NCBI GenBank assembly: GCA_964429575.1
Contig: CAYSCX010000023.1
Span: forward strand, 1 to 41,290
DNA: 41,290 bases
Origin: CAYSCX01 sp964429575
GTDB taxonomy: Bacteria; Desulfobacterota; Binatia; Binatales; Binataceae
Direction of reading: 5' to 3'
Positions 15,285-27,331 of the stretch are shown here, piece by piece (the stretch's first letter is position 1; each line of letters begins with the position of its first letter). The position numbers were made by a program, and so were the translations under genes. Below the pieces are notes generated by a model. That model saw only the letters and a list, made by a program, of their open reading frames with translations, had not been told where the DNA came from and searched no databases.

Positions 15285-16799
15285 TTGGCCAACGATTACA
15301 TCGAAGCGTCCCGCGTTTTTCACGAGGTCACCAAACACTCGTACACGAGCGTGCGGACCGGAACGTACGCTCTGGACTGGGACAACAAACCGCTCCCGTA
15401 CAAGATTTACCCCGATGCCGGTGCGATCGTTTTGCCGCGTGAACTTCCGCTTTCGTCCGTGCCCGCGCTCGCGGCGATCGCGGCGGCCACCCGCGCCGAT
15501 TCCACGACGCCGATCGACCTCGAGGTTCTCACGCGATTGCTCTCATCGGCGGATGGACTAACGCGCACACGCACAGTACGCGGTGAGGAATACCATTTTC
15601 GTGCGGCAGCGTCGGCAGGTGCGCTCTATCCGAACGAAATCTACGTCGCGGCATCGGCCGTCGATGGACTTGAGCCGGGCCTCTATCACTTTTCGCCGGC
15701 TGATCTGAAGCTACGCGGGCTGCGACGAGGCGACTATCGAACGACGCTGCTGCGCACGGCGGCGGACCGCGCCTCGATTCGCGGTGCGCGCGCCGTCCTG
15801 GTCGTGAGTTCGATCTTCTGGCGAAGCGCATGGAAGTACCGCGCGCGGGCATTTCGCTACTGCTTCTGGGACGCCGGTACGTTGTTGGCGAACCTGCTCG
15901 CCGCCGCTGCAGCCGAATCGATTCCCGCAGATGTCGTCACCGCATTCGTCGACGCTGAAGTTGAATTGCTCATCGGCGCGGACGGCGAACGCGAAGGCGT
16001 CGCCTGCCTGGTTGCACTCGGCGCTGGCGCCGGCGCGCCGGCGGCCTCGCCGGCGCTCTCACCGCTTACGCTCGAAACGATCGCGCTGTCGAAGGAAGAG
16101 GCCGTGTACAACGACCTCCGAAAAATCCAGGCGGCTACGCGGCTCGAGACCATCGATGAAGTCCGCGCAGTCGCAAGCGCAAAGATCGATTCTTGGGAGG
16201 GCGTTGCGGCTCCCGATGCTTCGGGATTCGCCGGGCTCGCTCCTGAGCGCGGCGCCGCGCTCGGCGAAACTATCTTGCGGCGCGGCTCAACTCGCATCTT
16301 CGCGCAACAACCAATACCGGGCGATGAACTCGCGACGATCCTTGCCGCATCGAGCAGTCATCCGCGCGCCGACTTCCCGCGGCTGACCGACACCTACGTC
16401 ATCGTAAATGCCGCCGAAAGTCTGAAGTCTGGTGCATACTTCTACAACCGCTCGTCGAACGCGTTCGAAATGCTGAAGGCCGGCAACTTTCGTGGCGAGG
16501 CCGGCTATCTTTGCCTCGAGCAACCGCTGGGCATGGATTGCGCCGCACTTATCGTTTACATGGCGGACCTGGAGCGCGCACTCGGTGCGCTAGGCAATCG
16601 CGCGTATCGTGACGTTCACCTCGAGGCTGGCCTTCTCGGCGGACGCGCCTATCTGGCGGCATACTCACTTGGTCGTGGTGCGACTGGTCTCACCTTTTAC
16701 GACGATGACACGACGAAGTTCTTTGCGCCTCATGCTGACGCCAGGAGTCCGCTCTTGATGGTCGCGATCGGCGTGCCGCGATCGCGTGCGACCTCCTAG
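15285..16799 (+). CDS. SagB/nitroreductase-like protein with two tandem domains
   Basis: The 504-residue protein contains two nitroreductase-fold halves. The first (about 75-255) has the FMN-binding pattern FRAAASAGALYPNEIYV starting near R106, as in SagB and thiazole/oxazole dehydrogenases. The second (about 315-495) begins around RRGSTRIFAQQPIP and keeps the fold pattern without the S-A-G-A-L-Y-P signature, so it probably lost its own flavin site. SagB-type enzymes oxidise azolines in peptide natural products, but no YcaO cyclodehydratase or precursor peptide gene is adjacent. TTG 15285 is supported by GGAG at 15275-15278. Divergent promoters with the cyclase operon lie in 15170-15284. Substrate unknown. 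Confidence 0.82.
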   Translation: MANDYIEASRVFHEVTKHSYTSVRTGTYALDWDNKPLPYKIYPDAGAIVLPRELPLSSVPALAAIAAATRADSTTPIDLEVLTRLLSSADGLTRTRTVRGEEYHFRAAASAGALYPNEIYVAASAVDGLEPGLYHFSPADLKLRGLRRGDYRTTLLRTAADRASIRGARAVLVVSSIFWRSAWKYRARAFRYCFWDAGTLLANLLAAAAAESIPADVVTAFVDAEVELLIGADGEREGVACLVALGAGAGAPAASPALSPLTLETIALSKEEAVYNDLRKIQAATRLETIDEVRAVASAKIDSWEGVAAPDASGFAGLAPERGAALGETILRRGSTRIFAQQPIPGDELATILAASSSHPRADFPRLTDTYVIVNAAESLKSGAYFYNRSSNAFEMLKAGNFRGEAGYLCLEQPLGMDCAALIVYMADLERALGALGNRAYRDVHLEAGLLGGRAYLAAYSLGRGATGLTFYDDDTTKFFAPHADARSPLLMVAIGVPRSRATS

Positions 16800-16883
16800 C
16801 CGTCGCTCCGCGTTCGCTTCGTTCGATCCGTGATGACTGGCCACTGCCTGCGGTTGAAAACCGGCGGTCGACGGCGCAGTCCA

Positions 16884-17069
16884 CTAGCAGGGTGTTGAGA
16901 AACGCGGAACATATCGGCGCGGTCCCGGCGGTGCGCTCAACACCCTGCGTGAAAGACTTGTCCTGAGCCAGCGGCGAAGGATCGGGCCGCCTTCCTAATC
17001 TTCTCCCCCTCTGGGGGAGACGCGAGAGAGGGAGCAGGCGGTTGAAAATGACTTTTTCAACAGCCTGCT
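16884..17069 (+). repeat. Dispersed terminal-inverted-repeat element, copy B
   Basis: A second copy of the element at 11505-11689, in the same orientation and very similar over its full length, including CTAGCAGGGTGTTGAG at the left, CTCAACACCCTGC internally and TTTTTCAACAGCCTGCT at the right. The central stem is CTCCCCC / GGGGGAG around a short loop. It lies between the SagB-like gene and the Lrp regulator, just upstream of the regulator's binding sites. Confidence 0.88.
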
Positions 17070-17112
17070 GGCGGTTCTGAGGCCAGGTGCTGTCATTGTG
17101 TCGGCTTCGACA

Positions 17113-17212
17113 CCTAATATATCATGGCTCAAATGCTCTCTTGCCTAATATAGTTAGGAACAAGGTCAAGGAGGTTCGCTCTTGTGCCGTCGGGTGATTT
17201 TTCCCCTAATAT
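17113..17212 (+). promoter_or_regulatory. Three CCTAATAT sites, probable Lrp/AsnC operators
   Basis: CCTAATAT occurs at 17113-17120, 17144-17151 and 17205-17212 in an otherwise GC-rich genome. The middle one is part of the 15-base palindrome CCTAATATAGTTAGG (17144-17158), the size of known Lrp-type boxes. The spacings of 31 and 61 bases are close to three and six helical turns, so all sites face the same side of the DNA. An inverted partial site (AAATTAGG, 17276-17283) overlaps the regulator start codon. Confidence 0.66.
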
Positions 17213-17216
17213 TCCC

Positions 17217-17245
17217 TTGACAGAATTTCAAGTCACCACTATTCT
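17217..17245 (+). promoter_or_regulatory. Promoter of the regulator-gltBD operon
   Basis: TTGACA (17217-17222, perfect -35) and TATTCT (17240-17245) are separated by 17 bases. The promoter lies directly downstream of the proximal CCTAATAT site (17205-17212) and 28 bases before the regulator ATG. Confidence 0.65.
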
Positions 17246-17272
17246 TCATCACTCCACCATGACATCTGCCTT

Positions 17273-17827
17273 ATGAAATTAGGAACCGAAAATCCGCAGC
17301 TCGACGCTATCGACCTGCGCATACTTGCCACGCTGCAGGAGCACGGACGCATCGCGCTCACCAAGCTCGGTGAGCAGGTCGGCCTTTCCGCGCCGTCAGT
17401 CATCGAGCGCGTTAAGCGGCTCGAGGATAGCGGCGTCATCTCCGGCTATCACGCGTCAGCTGATGCGAAACGGCTCGGCAAGGATGTTACCGCGTTCATC
17501 GGCGTCATCATTTCGCATCCCAAGACCATTGCGCTCTTCGAGCAGACCACCGATCTGCTCGATGACGTGCTCGAATGCCATCACGTCACCGGCCAGCACA
17601 CGATCCTCCTCAAGGTGAAGACCGAGAACACTTCGTCGCTTGAGCGGCTCATCAGCGCGATACGATCCATCGAGGGAGTCGCGCGCACCGAGACAATGGT
17701 CGTGCTTTCGACCCATACCGAGCGCACGACGATCGCGGTGAATGGCGCAGCCGCGCAGGAGCAGGGCAACGGGCGCCGCCGACACGGTCATGGCAAGGCT
17801 TCGGGCTCAGATGCCAAGCGAATTTGA
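17273..17827 (+). CDS. Lrp/AsnC family transcriptional regulator
   Basis: The 184-residue protein has an Asn-type helix-turn-helix at about 11-62 (LDAIDLRILATLQEHGRI, TKLGEQVGLSAPSVIERVKRLEDSGVI) and a ligand-binding RAM domain at about 75-150 (VTAFIGVIISHPK, ECHHVTGQHTILLKVKTEN). A 30-residue tail rich in Gly, Arg and His follows, which is unusual for the family. Its stop is two bases before the gltB start, so it is the first gene of a three-gene gltBD operon and probably controls glutamate synthase in response to an amino acid. Upstream are three phased CCTAATAT sites and a strong promoter, implying autoregulation. Confidence 0.93.
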   Translation: MKLGTENPQLDAIDLRILATLQEHGRIALTKLGEQVGLSAPSVIERVKRLEDSGVISGYHASADAKRLGKDVTAFIGVIISHPKTIALFEQTTDLLDDVLECHHVTGQHTILLKVKTENTSSLERLISAIRSIEGVARTETMVVLSTHTERTTIAVNGAAAQEQGNGRRRHGHGKASGSDAKRI

Positions 17828-17829
17828 AC

Positions 17830-22386
<4,557 letters not shown>

Positions 22387-22444
22387 CGACGCGGGCTGGA
22401 CGCTGGCGAAACCTCATCGCGCAATGAGAGTGACGGCCGGATAG

Positions 22445-23893
22445 ATGGGCAAGATTACCGGCTTCATGGAGATCCCGCGCGAGACGCCGTCACGGCGTCC
22501 CGTATCCGAGCGTCTCAAGGACTGGCGCGAGTTCGATTTCAAGCTGTCCGACGACAAGCTGCGTGCGCAGGGCGCGCGCTGCATGGATTGCGGGATCCCC
22601 TTCTGCCACATGGGATGCCCGCTCGGGAACATCATTCCCGACTGGAACGATCTCGTTTACCGAGGCCGCTGGCGCGAGGCGATCGAGCGGCTCCACTCGA
22701 CCAATAATTTTCCGGAGTTCACCGGCCGCGTCTGCCCAGCACCGTGCGAGGAAGCCTGCGTCCTCAACATCAACAACGATCCGGTTACCATCAAGCTCAT
22801 CGAAAAGAACATTATCGATCACGCGTGGAAGGAGGGTTGGGTCAAGCCGGTCCTAGCCACGCGCAAGACGGGCAAGCACGTTGCGGTGGTCGGTTCCGGG
22901 CCGTCGGGGTTGGCATGCGCGCAACAGCTCGCGCGCGCCGGACACTCGGTTACGCTCTACGAGCGGGACGATCGTCCGGGCGGCCTGCTCATGTACGGGA
23001 TTCCGGACTTCAAACTTGAGAAGCACTTCATCACACAGCGCATCGGGCAGATGCAGGCCGAAGGCGTCGAGTTCGTTACCGATTGCCACGTCGGCCGCGA
23101 CATCCATGCCGACGAGCTTCGCGCGAAGTCCGATGCGATCTGCCTGACCGTCGGAGCGACCAAGCCCCGCGACCTCCCAATTCCCGGCCGCGATCTCAAG
23201 GGGATCCACTTCGCGATGGATTTTTTGCCGCTGCAGAACAAGCGCAACCAGGGCGATCAGATTGACGCAGCCGACTTCATTACTGCCAAGGACAAGAACG
23301 TCGTCATACTCGGCGGCGGCGACACCGGCTCCGACTGCCTCGGCACCTCGAACCGCCAGGGGGCGAAGGTCGTCCATCAATATGAACTCCTCCCGCAGCC
23401 GCCCGAGCATCGCACGCTGGACATGCCGTGGCCTGACTGGCCGATGATTCTTCGCAGTTCGAGTTCGCACGAAGAGGGCGTCAAGCGCGACTGGAGCATC
23501 AACACCAAGCGCTTCATCGGCGACGCCAAAGGCAACGTGAAAAAGCTGGTCGCCGTGCGCCTGCGCTGGGCGCGCAGCGACGGTCGCATGGTGATGGAAG
23601 AAATTCCTGGCTCCGAGTTCGAGTTGGACTGCGAGCTCGTGCTGCTCGCGCTCGGCTTCCTCGGTCCCGAACCCGACACCATCGTCGCGGAGTTGGGTCT
23701 CACGCTCGATCAGCGCGGCAATATCGCGTGCGAGAATTATCAATCGAGCGTTCCAGGCGTGTTCGCGGCCGGCGATGCACGCCGCGGACAGTCGCTCGTC
23801 GTGTGGGCGATCTGGGAGGGTCGCGAGGCCGCTCGCGCCGTCGACGCGCATCTCATGGGCGAGACGTTCCTGCCCGCAAGTCCGGATCTATAG
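22445..23893 (+). CDS. gltD: Glutamate synthase (NADPH) small subunit
   Basis: The 482-residue beta subunit supplies electrons from NADPH to GltB. Two iron-sulfur cysteine groups are present at the N-terminus: C46-x2-C49-x4-C54-x3-C58 (CMDCGIPFCHMGC) and C97, C101, C105 (VCPAPCEEAC). The FAD-binding GSGPSG is at about 150-155 (VAVVGSGPSGLACAQQLARA), and the NADPH-binding motif VVILGGGDTGSDCLG is near residue 285. A terminal FAD segment reads VFAAGDARRGQSLVVWAIWEGR. Length and motifs are normal for GltD. It is the last gene of the regulator-gltB-gltD operon; the ribosome site before ATG 22445 is weak, which fits coupling to gltB expression. Confidence 0.97.
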   Translation: MGKITGFMEIPRETPSRRPVSERLKDWREFDFKLSDDKLRAQGARCMDCGIPFCHMGCPLGNIIPDWNDLVYRGRWREAIERLHSTNNFPEFTGRVCPAPCEEACVLNINNDPVTIKLIEKNIIDHAWKEGWVKPVLATRKTGKHVAVVGSGPSGLACAQQLARAGHSVTLYERDDRPGGLLMYGIPDFKLEKHFITQRIGQMQAEGVEFVTDCHVGRDIHADELRAKSDAICLTVGATKPRDLPIPGRDLKGIHFAMDFLPLQNKRNQGDQIDAADFITAKDKNVVILGGGDTGSDCLGTSNRQGAKVVHQYELLPQPPEHRTLDMPWPDWPMILRSSSSHEEGVKRDWSINTKRFIGDAKGNVKKLVAVRLRWARSDGRMVMEEIPGSEFELDCELVLLALGFLGPEPDTIVAELGLTLDQRGNIACENYQSSVPGVFAAGDARRGQSLVVWAIWEGREAARAVDAHLMGETFLPASPDL

Positions 23894-23923
23894 CGCGCCG
23901 CGTGCTTGAACCCGGGTGATTCG

Positions 23924-24529
23924 ATGCTTCGTCTTTACGACTTTCTTCCTTCCGGCAACGGCTACAAAGTTCGCCTGCTGCTGACGCAGCTCGGCATTCC
24001 ATTCGAGCGGATACAGGTCGAGATCTTCAAGGGAGAGTCGCGCACTCCGCAATTTCTCGCCAAGTTTCCCAACGGCAGAATTCCCGCGGTTGAATTCGAC
24101 GACGGCCGCACGCTGTTCGAATCCAACGCAATCATGAGTTATTTCGCCGACGGCACTCGCTTCATGCCCGCGGACCGCTTCGAGCGCGCGCAGGTTCTGC
24201 AGTGGATGTTCTTCGAGCAGTACAGCCATGAACCAAACATCGCCACAATCCGATCGTGGCTCCACCATGCCGGGCTCAATGACGAACGTCGCGCCGTCCT
24301 CGAGTCAAAGCGCAAGCTCGGCTACGACGCACTTGGAGTCATGGAGTCGCATCTCAAGGAGCGGAGCTGGTTTGTCGGCGAGCGCTACTCGATTGCCGAT
24401 ATCGCGCTGTACGCATACACGCACGTCGCCGACGAGGGCGGCTTCGACATGTCCGGCTATCCTTCGATCCGCGCGTGGCTCGACCGCGTCCGCGCCGAAC
24501 CCGGACATATCCCAATCACACGCGGATAG
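23924..24529 (+). CDS. Glutathione S-transferase family protein
   Basis: This 201-residue protein has a thioredoxin-fold N-terminal domain (1-78) with MLRLYDFLPSGNGYKVRLLL, the cis-Pro segment NGRIPAVEFDDG and ESNAIMSYFADG for glutathione binding. An all-helical C-terminal domain contains the conserved SIADIALYAYTHVADEGGFD and YPSIRAWLDRVRA. The active residue is probably Ser or Asn in the SGNGYKV loop. It is cytosolic and may conjugate or reduce an electrophile. ATG 23924 has GGGTGA shortly upstream. A displaced 3' fragment of the isomerase gene begins 10 bases after its stop, so this gene and the isomerase were probably convergent neighbours before the toxin-antitoxin insertion. Confidence 0.93.
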   Translation: MLRLYDFLPSGNGYKVRLLLTQLGIPFERIQVEIFKGESRTPQFLAKFPNGRIPAVEFDDGRTLFESNAIMSYFADGTRFMPADRFERAQVLQWMFFEQYSHEPNIATIRSWLHHAGLNDERRAVLESKRKLGYDALGVMESHLKERSWFVGERYSIADIALYAYTHVADEGGFDMSGYPSIRAWLDRVRAEPGHIPITRG

Positions 24530-24539
24530 CTTCAACGAA

Positions 24540-24680
24540 TCAGCGCCTTCGCCCAAGGGCGTCGAGCTTCGTCACGACCCAGTCGATTCTCGCCCCAGAA
24601 GAGTTCGTGATCGATGACGAAAGTAGGCACGCCGAAAACTCCGTCGCGATCCGCCTCGGCGAAGCAGGCGGCGGGTTTCG
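24540..24680 (-). pseudogene. Displaced 3'-end fragment of the DsbA-like isomerase gene
   Basis: Bases 24559-24670 match 25448-25564 (the 3' end of the isomerase gene) with about five mismatches and a 5-base deletion that breaks the frame. Similarity continues to a stop codon equivalent at 24540-24542, so the fragment ends K-L-D-A-L-G-R-R-R-stop where the intact gene ends K-L-D-A-L-R-L-R-R-stop. It sits between the GST gene and the toxin gene, which begins right at its edge. Confidence 0.88.
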
Positions 24681-24689
24681 CGCGACGAC

Positions 24690-25085
24690 TCACGCGCGCA
24701 CGACGCTCACACCAGTGGCCGCGGCCGCTCGCCCCAGGCTTTGATCGAAGGTCGCCAGCGCGCAGTCGATGTCACGGGCCAGCCACAGATAGGCCGCGTC
24801 ATAAACGCTAAGACGGCTGTCCAGTGCGACATCCAGGGCGTTGGCGGCGGGAACTCGAACATACCTGATCGTGAGCGACAGGCCGCGCGCCAGTGCGAGC
24901 GAGATTTGACCGCGCTGCCGAGGTCGTTCACGCACTTTCTTCCATGCAACGCTTGCCAGTTCGTAGGGCAGGAGGCTCGGCGCAAATAAAGCCGCGCCCG
25001 AGAGCAGACGTTCGGCCTCTTTTCCGCGCGGTTCGCCGAAGACAATCGCAGCCACGACCGATGCATCCGCCACCCTAGCGAGCAT
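24690..25085 (-). CDS. vapC: PIN-domain ribonuclease toxin (VapC-like)
   Basis: The 131-residue protein has the four acidic positions of PIN-domain nucleases: Asp7 (VADASVVAA), Glu42 (LPYELAS), Asp96 (SVYDAAYLWLA) and Asp114 (ATFDQSL). VapC toxins are magnesium-dependent RNases that cut tRNA or rRNA when not bound by their antitoxin. ATG 25085 overlaps the antitoxin gene end by 11 bases, the usual order of antitoxin first. The module lies between an intact isomerase gene and a displaced fragment of its 3' end, so it is an inserted accessory unit. Confidence 0.9.
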   Translation of the reverse strand: MLARVADASVVAAIVFGEPRGKEAERLLSGAALFAPSLLPYELASVAWKKVRERPRQRGQISLALARGLSLTIRYVRVPAANALDVALDSRLSVYDAAYLWLARDIDCALATFDQSLGRAAAATGVSVVRA

Positions 25086-25308
25086 CGCGATCCTCGCGAA
25101 TCATTCTCACGCTCTCCGCAGGAGTGCGCAGACCCAGTTCTCGAATCTCTCGGTGAAGCTCCTCAACCGACAACTCCCGCGGGCTCAGTGCGTCCTCGAG
25201 CAGCGTGAGCAGTTCACCCTGGATCGAGCGATGGTGTCGTGCAGCACGCCGCTGCAGCCGCTTCACCAATTTCACTGGCACGCGTTTGATAGTTAGGGTC
25301 ACAGGCAT
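25075..25308 (-). CDS. vapB: Antitoxin of the VapBC-type module (FitA-like ribbon-helix-helix)
   Basis: The 77-residue protein starts MPVTLTIKRVPVKLVKRLQ and continues RRAARHHRSIQGELLTLLEDAL, the pattern of FitA/Arc-type ribbon-helix-helix antitoxins (beta strand, then two helices, residues about 3-42). The acidic and basic C-terminal part (LSVEELHREIRELGL) is the likely toxin-wrapping region. ATG 25308 has GGAG about 9 bases upstream. Directly upstream is a perfect -10 box and a 19-base palindrome, which fits autorepression by the antitoxin-toxin complex. It overlaps the toxin gene by 11 bases. Confidence 0.9.
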   Translation of the reverse strand: MPVTLTIKRVPVKLVKRLQRRAARHHRSIQGELLTLLEDALSPRELSVEELHREIRELGLRTPAESVRMIREDRDAR

Positions 25309-25324
25309 CGTTCTGGCTCCACAG

Positions 25325-25351
25325 TGGTTTCAGAATGAAACCATTATAACA
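25325..25351 (-). promoter_or_regulatory. vapBC extended -10 promoter and palindromic operator
   Basis: On the reverse strand TGTTATAAT forms a perfect -10 box (25343-25348) with a TGn extension; no good -35 box precedes it, as is common for extended -10 promoters. TGGTTTCAGAATGAAACCA (25325-25343) is a perfect 8-base inverted repeat around a 3-base centre that overlaps the -10 box by one base and covers the transcription start. Confidence 0.72.
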
Positions 25352-25428
25352 CAACAGGGGAAGAGATGGCGCCCGCTCGGGGCGCGCGATAGTCCGAGCC
25401 GAGCCTGGTCACATTCCGGTCCACGCGG

Positions 25429-26031
25429 CTAGCGTCTTAGCCTCAGCGCGTCGAGCTTCGTCACGACCCAGTCGATTCGATCCTCGCCCCAGAAGAGTTC
25501 GCGATCGACAACGAATGTCGGCACGCCGAAAACTCCGTCGCGATCCGCCTCGGCGAAGCAGGCGTCGAGTTCCGATCGCGCCTCGTTCTCGACATAGCGA
25601 CGGAAGTCGGAAACGTCCGCTCCGACCTCGATGAGAATGCGTTCGATCGCGGCGTGCTCTTCGACTTCCAGCTCGCCCCTCCAGAATCGCTCGAATACTC
25701 GATCGGAATAGGGGTCGAACCGGTCGTGCTTTTGTGCGAAGAGCCCTCCATAGAATGCGAGCCGTGCGCTGTAGATCTTCCTGGGCGGAATGATTGTGAG
25801 CCCGCGCTCCTTCGCGATCCGCCGGGCGTCGATGTAGAGATAGCGGACCTTGCGCTTGTCGGCGCCGGTCCGTTCCACATCGCCATAAACGCTGCGGATG
25901 TTTACGCCATATGGGATGAACCGAACGCGTACGTTGTGTGAGCGTTCAAGCGCCTGTAACGGTTCCCACGCGAGATACGTAAATGGGCTTGTGTATGCGA
26001 AGTAGAATTTGATTTCCAGGGATTCGGCCAT
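25429..26031 (-). CDS. DsbA-like 2-hydroxychromene-2-carboxylate isomerase family protein
   Basis: This 200-residue protein has the HCCA-isomerase/GST-kappa fold. It starts with an FYFAYTSPFTYLAW strand-helix that replaces the CxxC of DsbA with Ser, then has a helical insertion, and ends with GVFGVPTFVVDRELFWGEDRIDWV, the cis-Pro and substrate loop. Enzymes of this group isomerise naphthalene-degradation intermediates with glutathione, but many relatives have unknown roles. It is 10 bases downstream of glcF on the same strand and so probably the last gene of the glc operon. Its 3' end is duplicated at 24540-24680. A glutathione S-transferase gene lies beyond the inserted module. Confidence 0.86.
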   Translation of the reverse strand: MAESLEIKFYFAYTSPFTYLAWEPLQALERSHNVRVRFIPYGVNIRSVYGDVERTGADKRKVRYLYIDARRIAKERGLTIIPPRKIYSARLAFYGGLFAQKHDRFDPYSDRVFERFWRGELEVEEHAAIERILIEVGADVSDFRRYVENEARSELDACFAEADRDGVFGVPTFVVDRELFWGEDRIDWVVTKLDALRLRR

Positions 26032-26041
26032 GGCGCGTCCG

Positions 26042-27331
26042 TTACGATTTTTCGCTGCCGGCCGCCATCGCCAGGAAGTCCGCGAGATGCATCACGCGCG
26101 TCGGCGCGCCGCGGCGCCGAAGTTCCGCGGCGATCTGAAATTCGCAGCCCGGGTTTGCGAGCACCACGAAGTCCGCGCCGGTCGCGACGATGTTGTCCAC
26201 CTTTCGTCGCACGAGCGTTCGCGCCATGGCAGGCTCAGTGAGGTTGTAGCTACCCGCCGATCCGCAACAGAGATCCGACTCCGCCAATTCGATGAATGAG
26301 ACGCCTGGAATCGAGCGCAACACAGCACGCGGCGCCTCGCGTACACCGAGTCCATGCGCGAGATGGCAGGCGTCGTGGTAGGTGACCGTCGCGCGAAGTG
26401 CGCGACAGGCTTGAACGGGGCGAGCCAGCAGAAGTGAGCTGAGGTCCTTTACACGCGAGGCGACATCACGAGCCTCCGCGGATAAGTTCGCGTCATTGCT
26501 CAATAAATTGCCGTACTCCGCCATGACCGCGGAACATCCTGACGCTGCCGAAAGGATCGCATCCGCGCCGCAACTTTTGAGCGCACGGACGTTGTCGCGG
26601 GCGAAGCGGAGCGCGCGCTCGAAGTTGCCCGCATGAAGGTCCAACGCGCCGCAGCAAACCGTGCGCTCGAGATGCGCGACCCGATAACCCGCGCGCGCGA
26701 GAAGCGACTCGCTGTTCTGATTTTCGGATGGCGCGAGCACCTGAGTAACGCATCCGTGATGTACGACGACGGTGGGCGCATCGGGCGATGGGTTCGCAGG
26801 CGCCTCGGGCGGGAGCTTCGTTCGCCGGGTCGCGAGCGGTGGCAATAGTTCCAGCCATTCGCGCGGCGTCTCGGGCAGCATCCGCTCAAGCGTCCCGCGA
26901 AGTCCGGCGCGCTCGATCAACTTGAGCGGCGCGAGCAGAGCGCGCATGCGCGCAGGGTACGGGAACACCGCGCCGAGCAGCGCGCGCTTCAGCCGCTCCA
27001 TCAAGCCGCGGCGATGTGTGCGCTCCACGTATGCCCGGGCCTTTTCGATCAGACGCCCGTAATGCACGCCGGAGGGGCACGCGGTCTCGCAGCCTCGGCA
27101 ACCGAGACACAGATCGAGATGGCGTACTGCATCGTCGTCAAGATCGAGGCGTCCCTCGGCGAGCGCCTTCATCAGGTAGATTCGGCCGCGCGGCGAATCC
27201 ATTTCGGCGCGCGTTACAACGTAGGTTGGGCACGCTTCGAGGCAGAGTCCGCAATGCACGCAGTCGAAGAGCAACTCGTAATCGACGACATCGAGCACGC
27301 TCGCGCGGGCGGGCGCTTGCGCCGAACCCAT
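26042..27331 (-). CDS. glcF: Glycolate oxidase iron-sulfur subunit
   Basis: The 429-residue protein has two ferredoxin-type cysteine groups, C24-x2-C27-x2-C30-x3-C34 (CVHCGLCLEACPTY) and C75-x2-C78-x2-C81-x3-C85 (CLGCRGCETACPSG). Two cysteine-rich CCG domains follow (HHGCVTQV with TVCCGALDLHAG, then YHDACHLAHGLG with SDLCCGSAGSYNL). It passes electrons from the FAD subunits to the respiratory chain during oxidation of glycolate to glyoxylate. Its ATG overlaps the glcE stop (TGATG at 27329-27333), so the two are translationally coupled. The isomerase gene follows 10 bases later. GlcF-like proteins also serve D-lactate oxidases, but the glcDEF set and the adjacent glyoxylate aminotransferase favour glycolate. 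Confidence 0.93.
   Translation of the reverse strand: MGSAQAPARASVLDVVDYELLFDCVHCGLCLEACPTYVVTRAEMDSPRGRIYLMKALAEGRLDLDDDAVRHLDLCLGCRGCETACPSGVHYGRLIEKARAYVERTHRRGLMERLKRALLGAVFPYPARMRALLAPLKLIERAGLRGTLERMLPETPREWLELLPPLATRRTKLPPEAPANPSPDAPTVVVHHGCVTQVLAPSENQNSESLLARAGYRVAHLERTVCCGALDLHAGNFERALRFARDNVRALKSCGADAILSAASGCSAVMAEYGNLLSNDANLSAEARDVASRVKDLSSLLLARPVQACRALRATVTYHDACHLAHGLGVREAPRAVLRSIPGVSFIELAESDLCCGSAGSYNLTEPAMARTLVRRKVDNIVATGADFVVLANPGCEFQIAAELRRRGAPTRVMHLADFLAMAAGSEKS

Noticed and set aside
11505..17069. CRISPR array or composite transposon bounded by repeats A and B
   Set aside because: The copies are 5 kb apart, in the same orientation, with ordinary genes between and no transposase; there is no regular repeat-spacer pattern.
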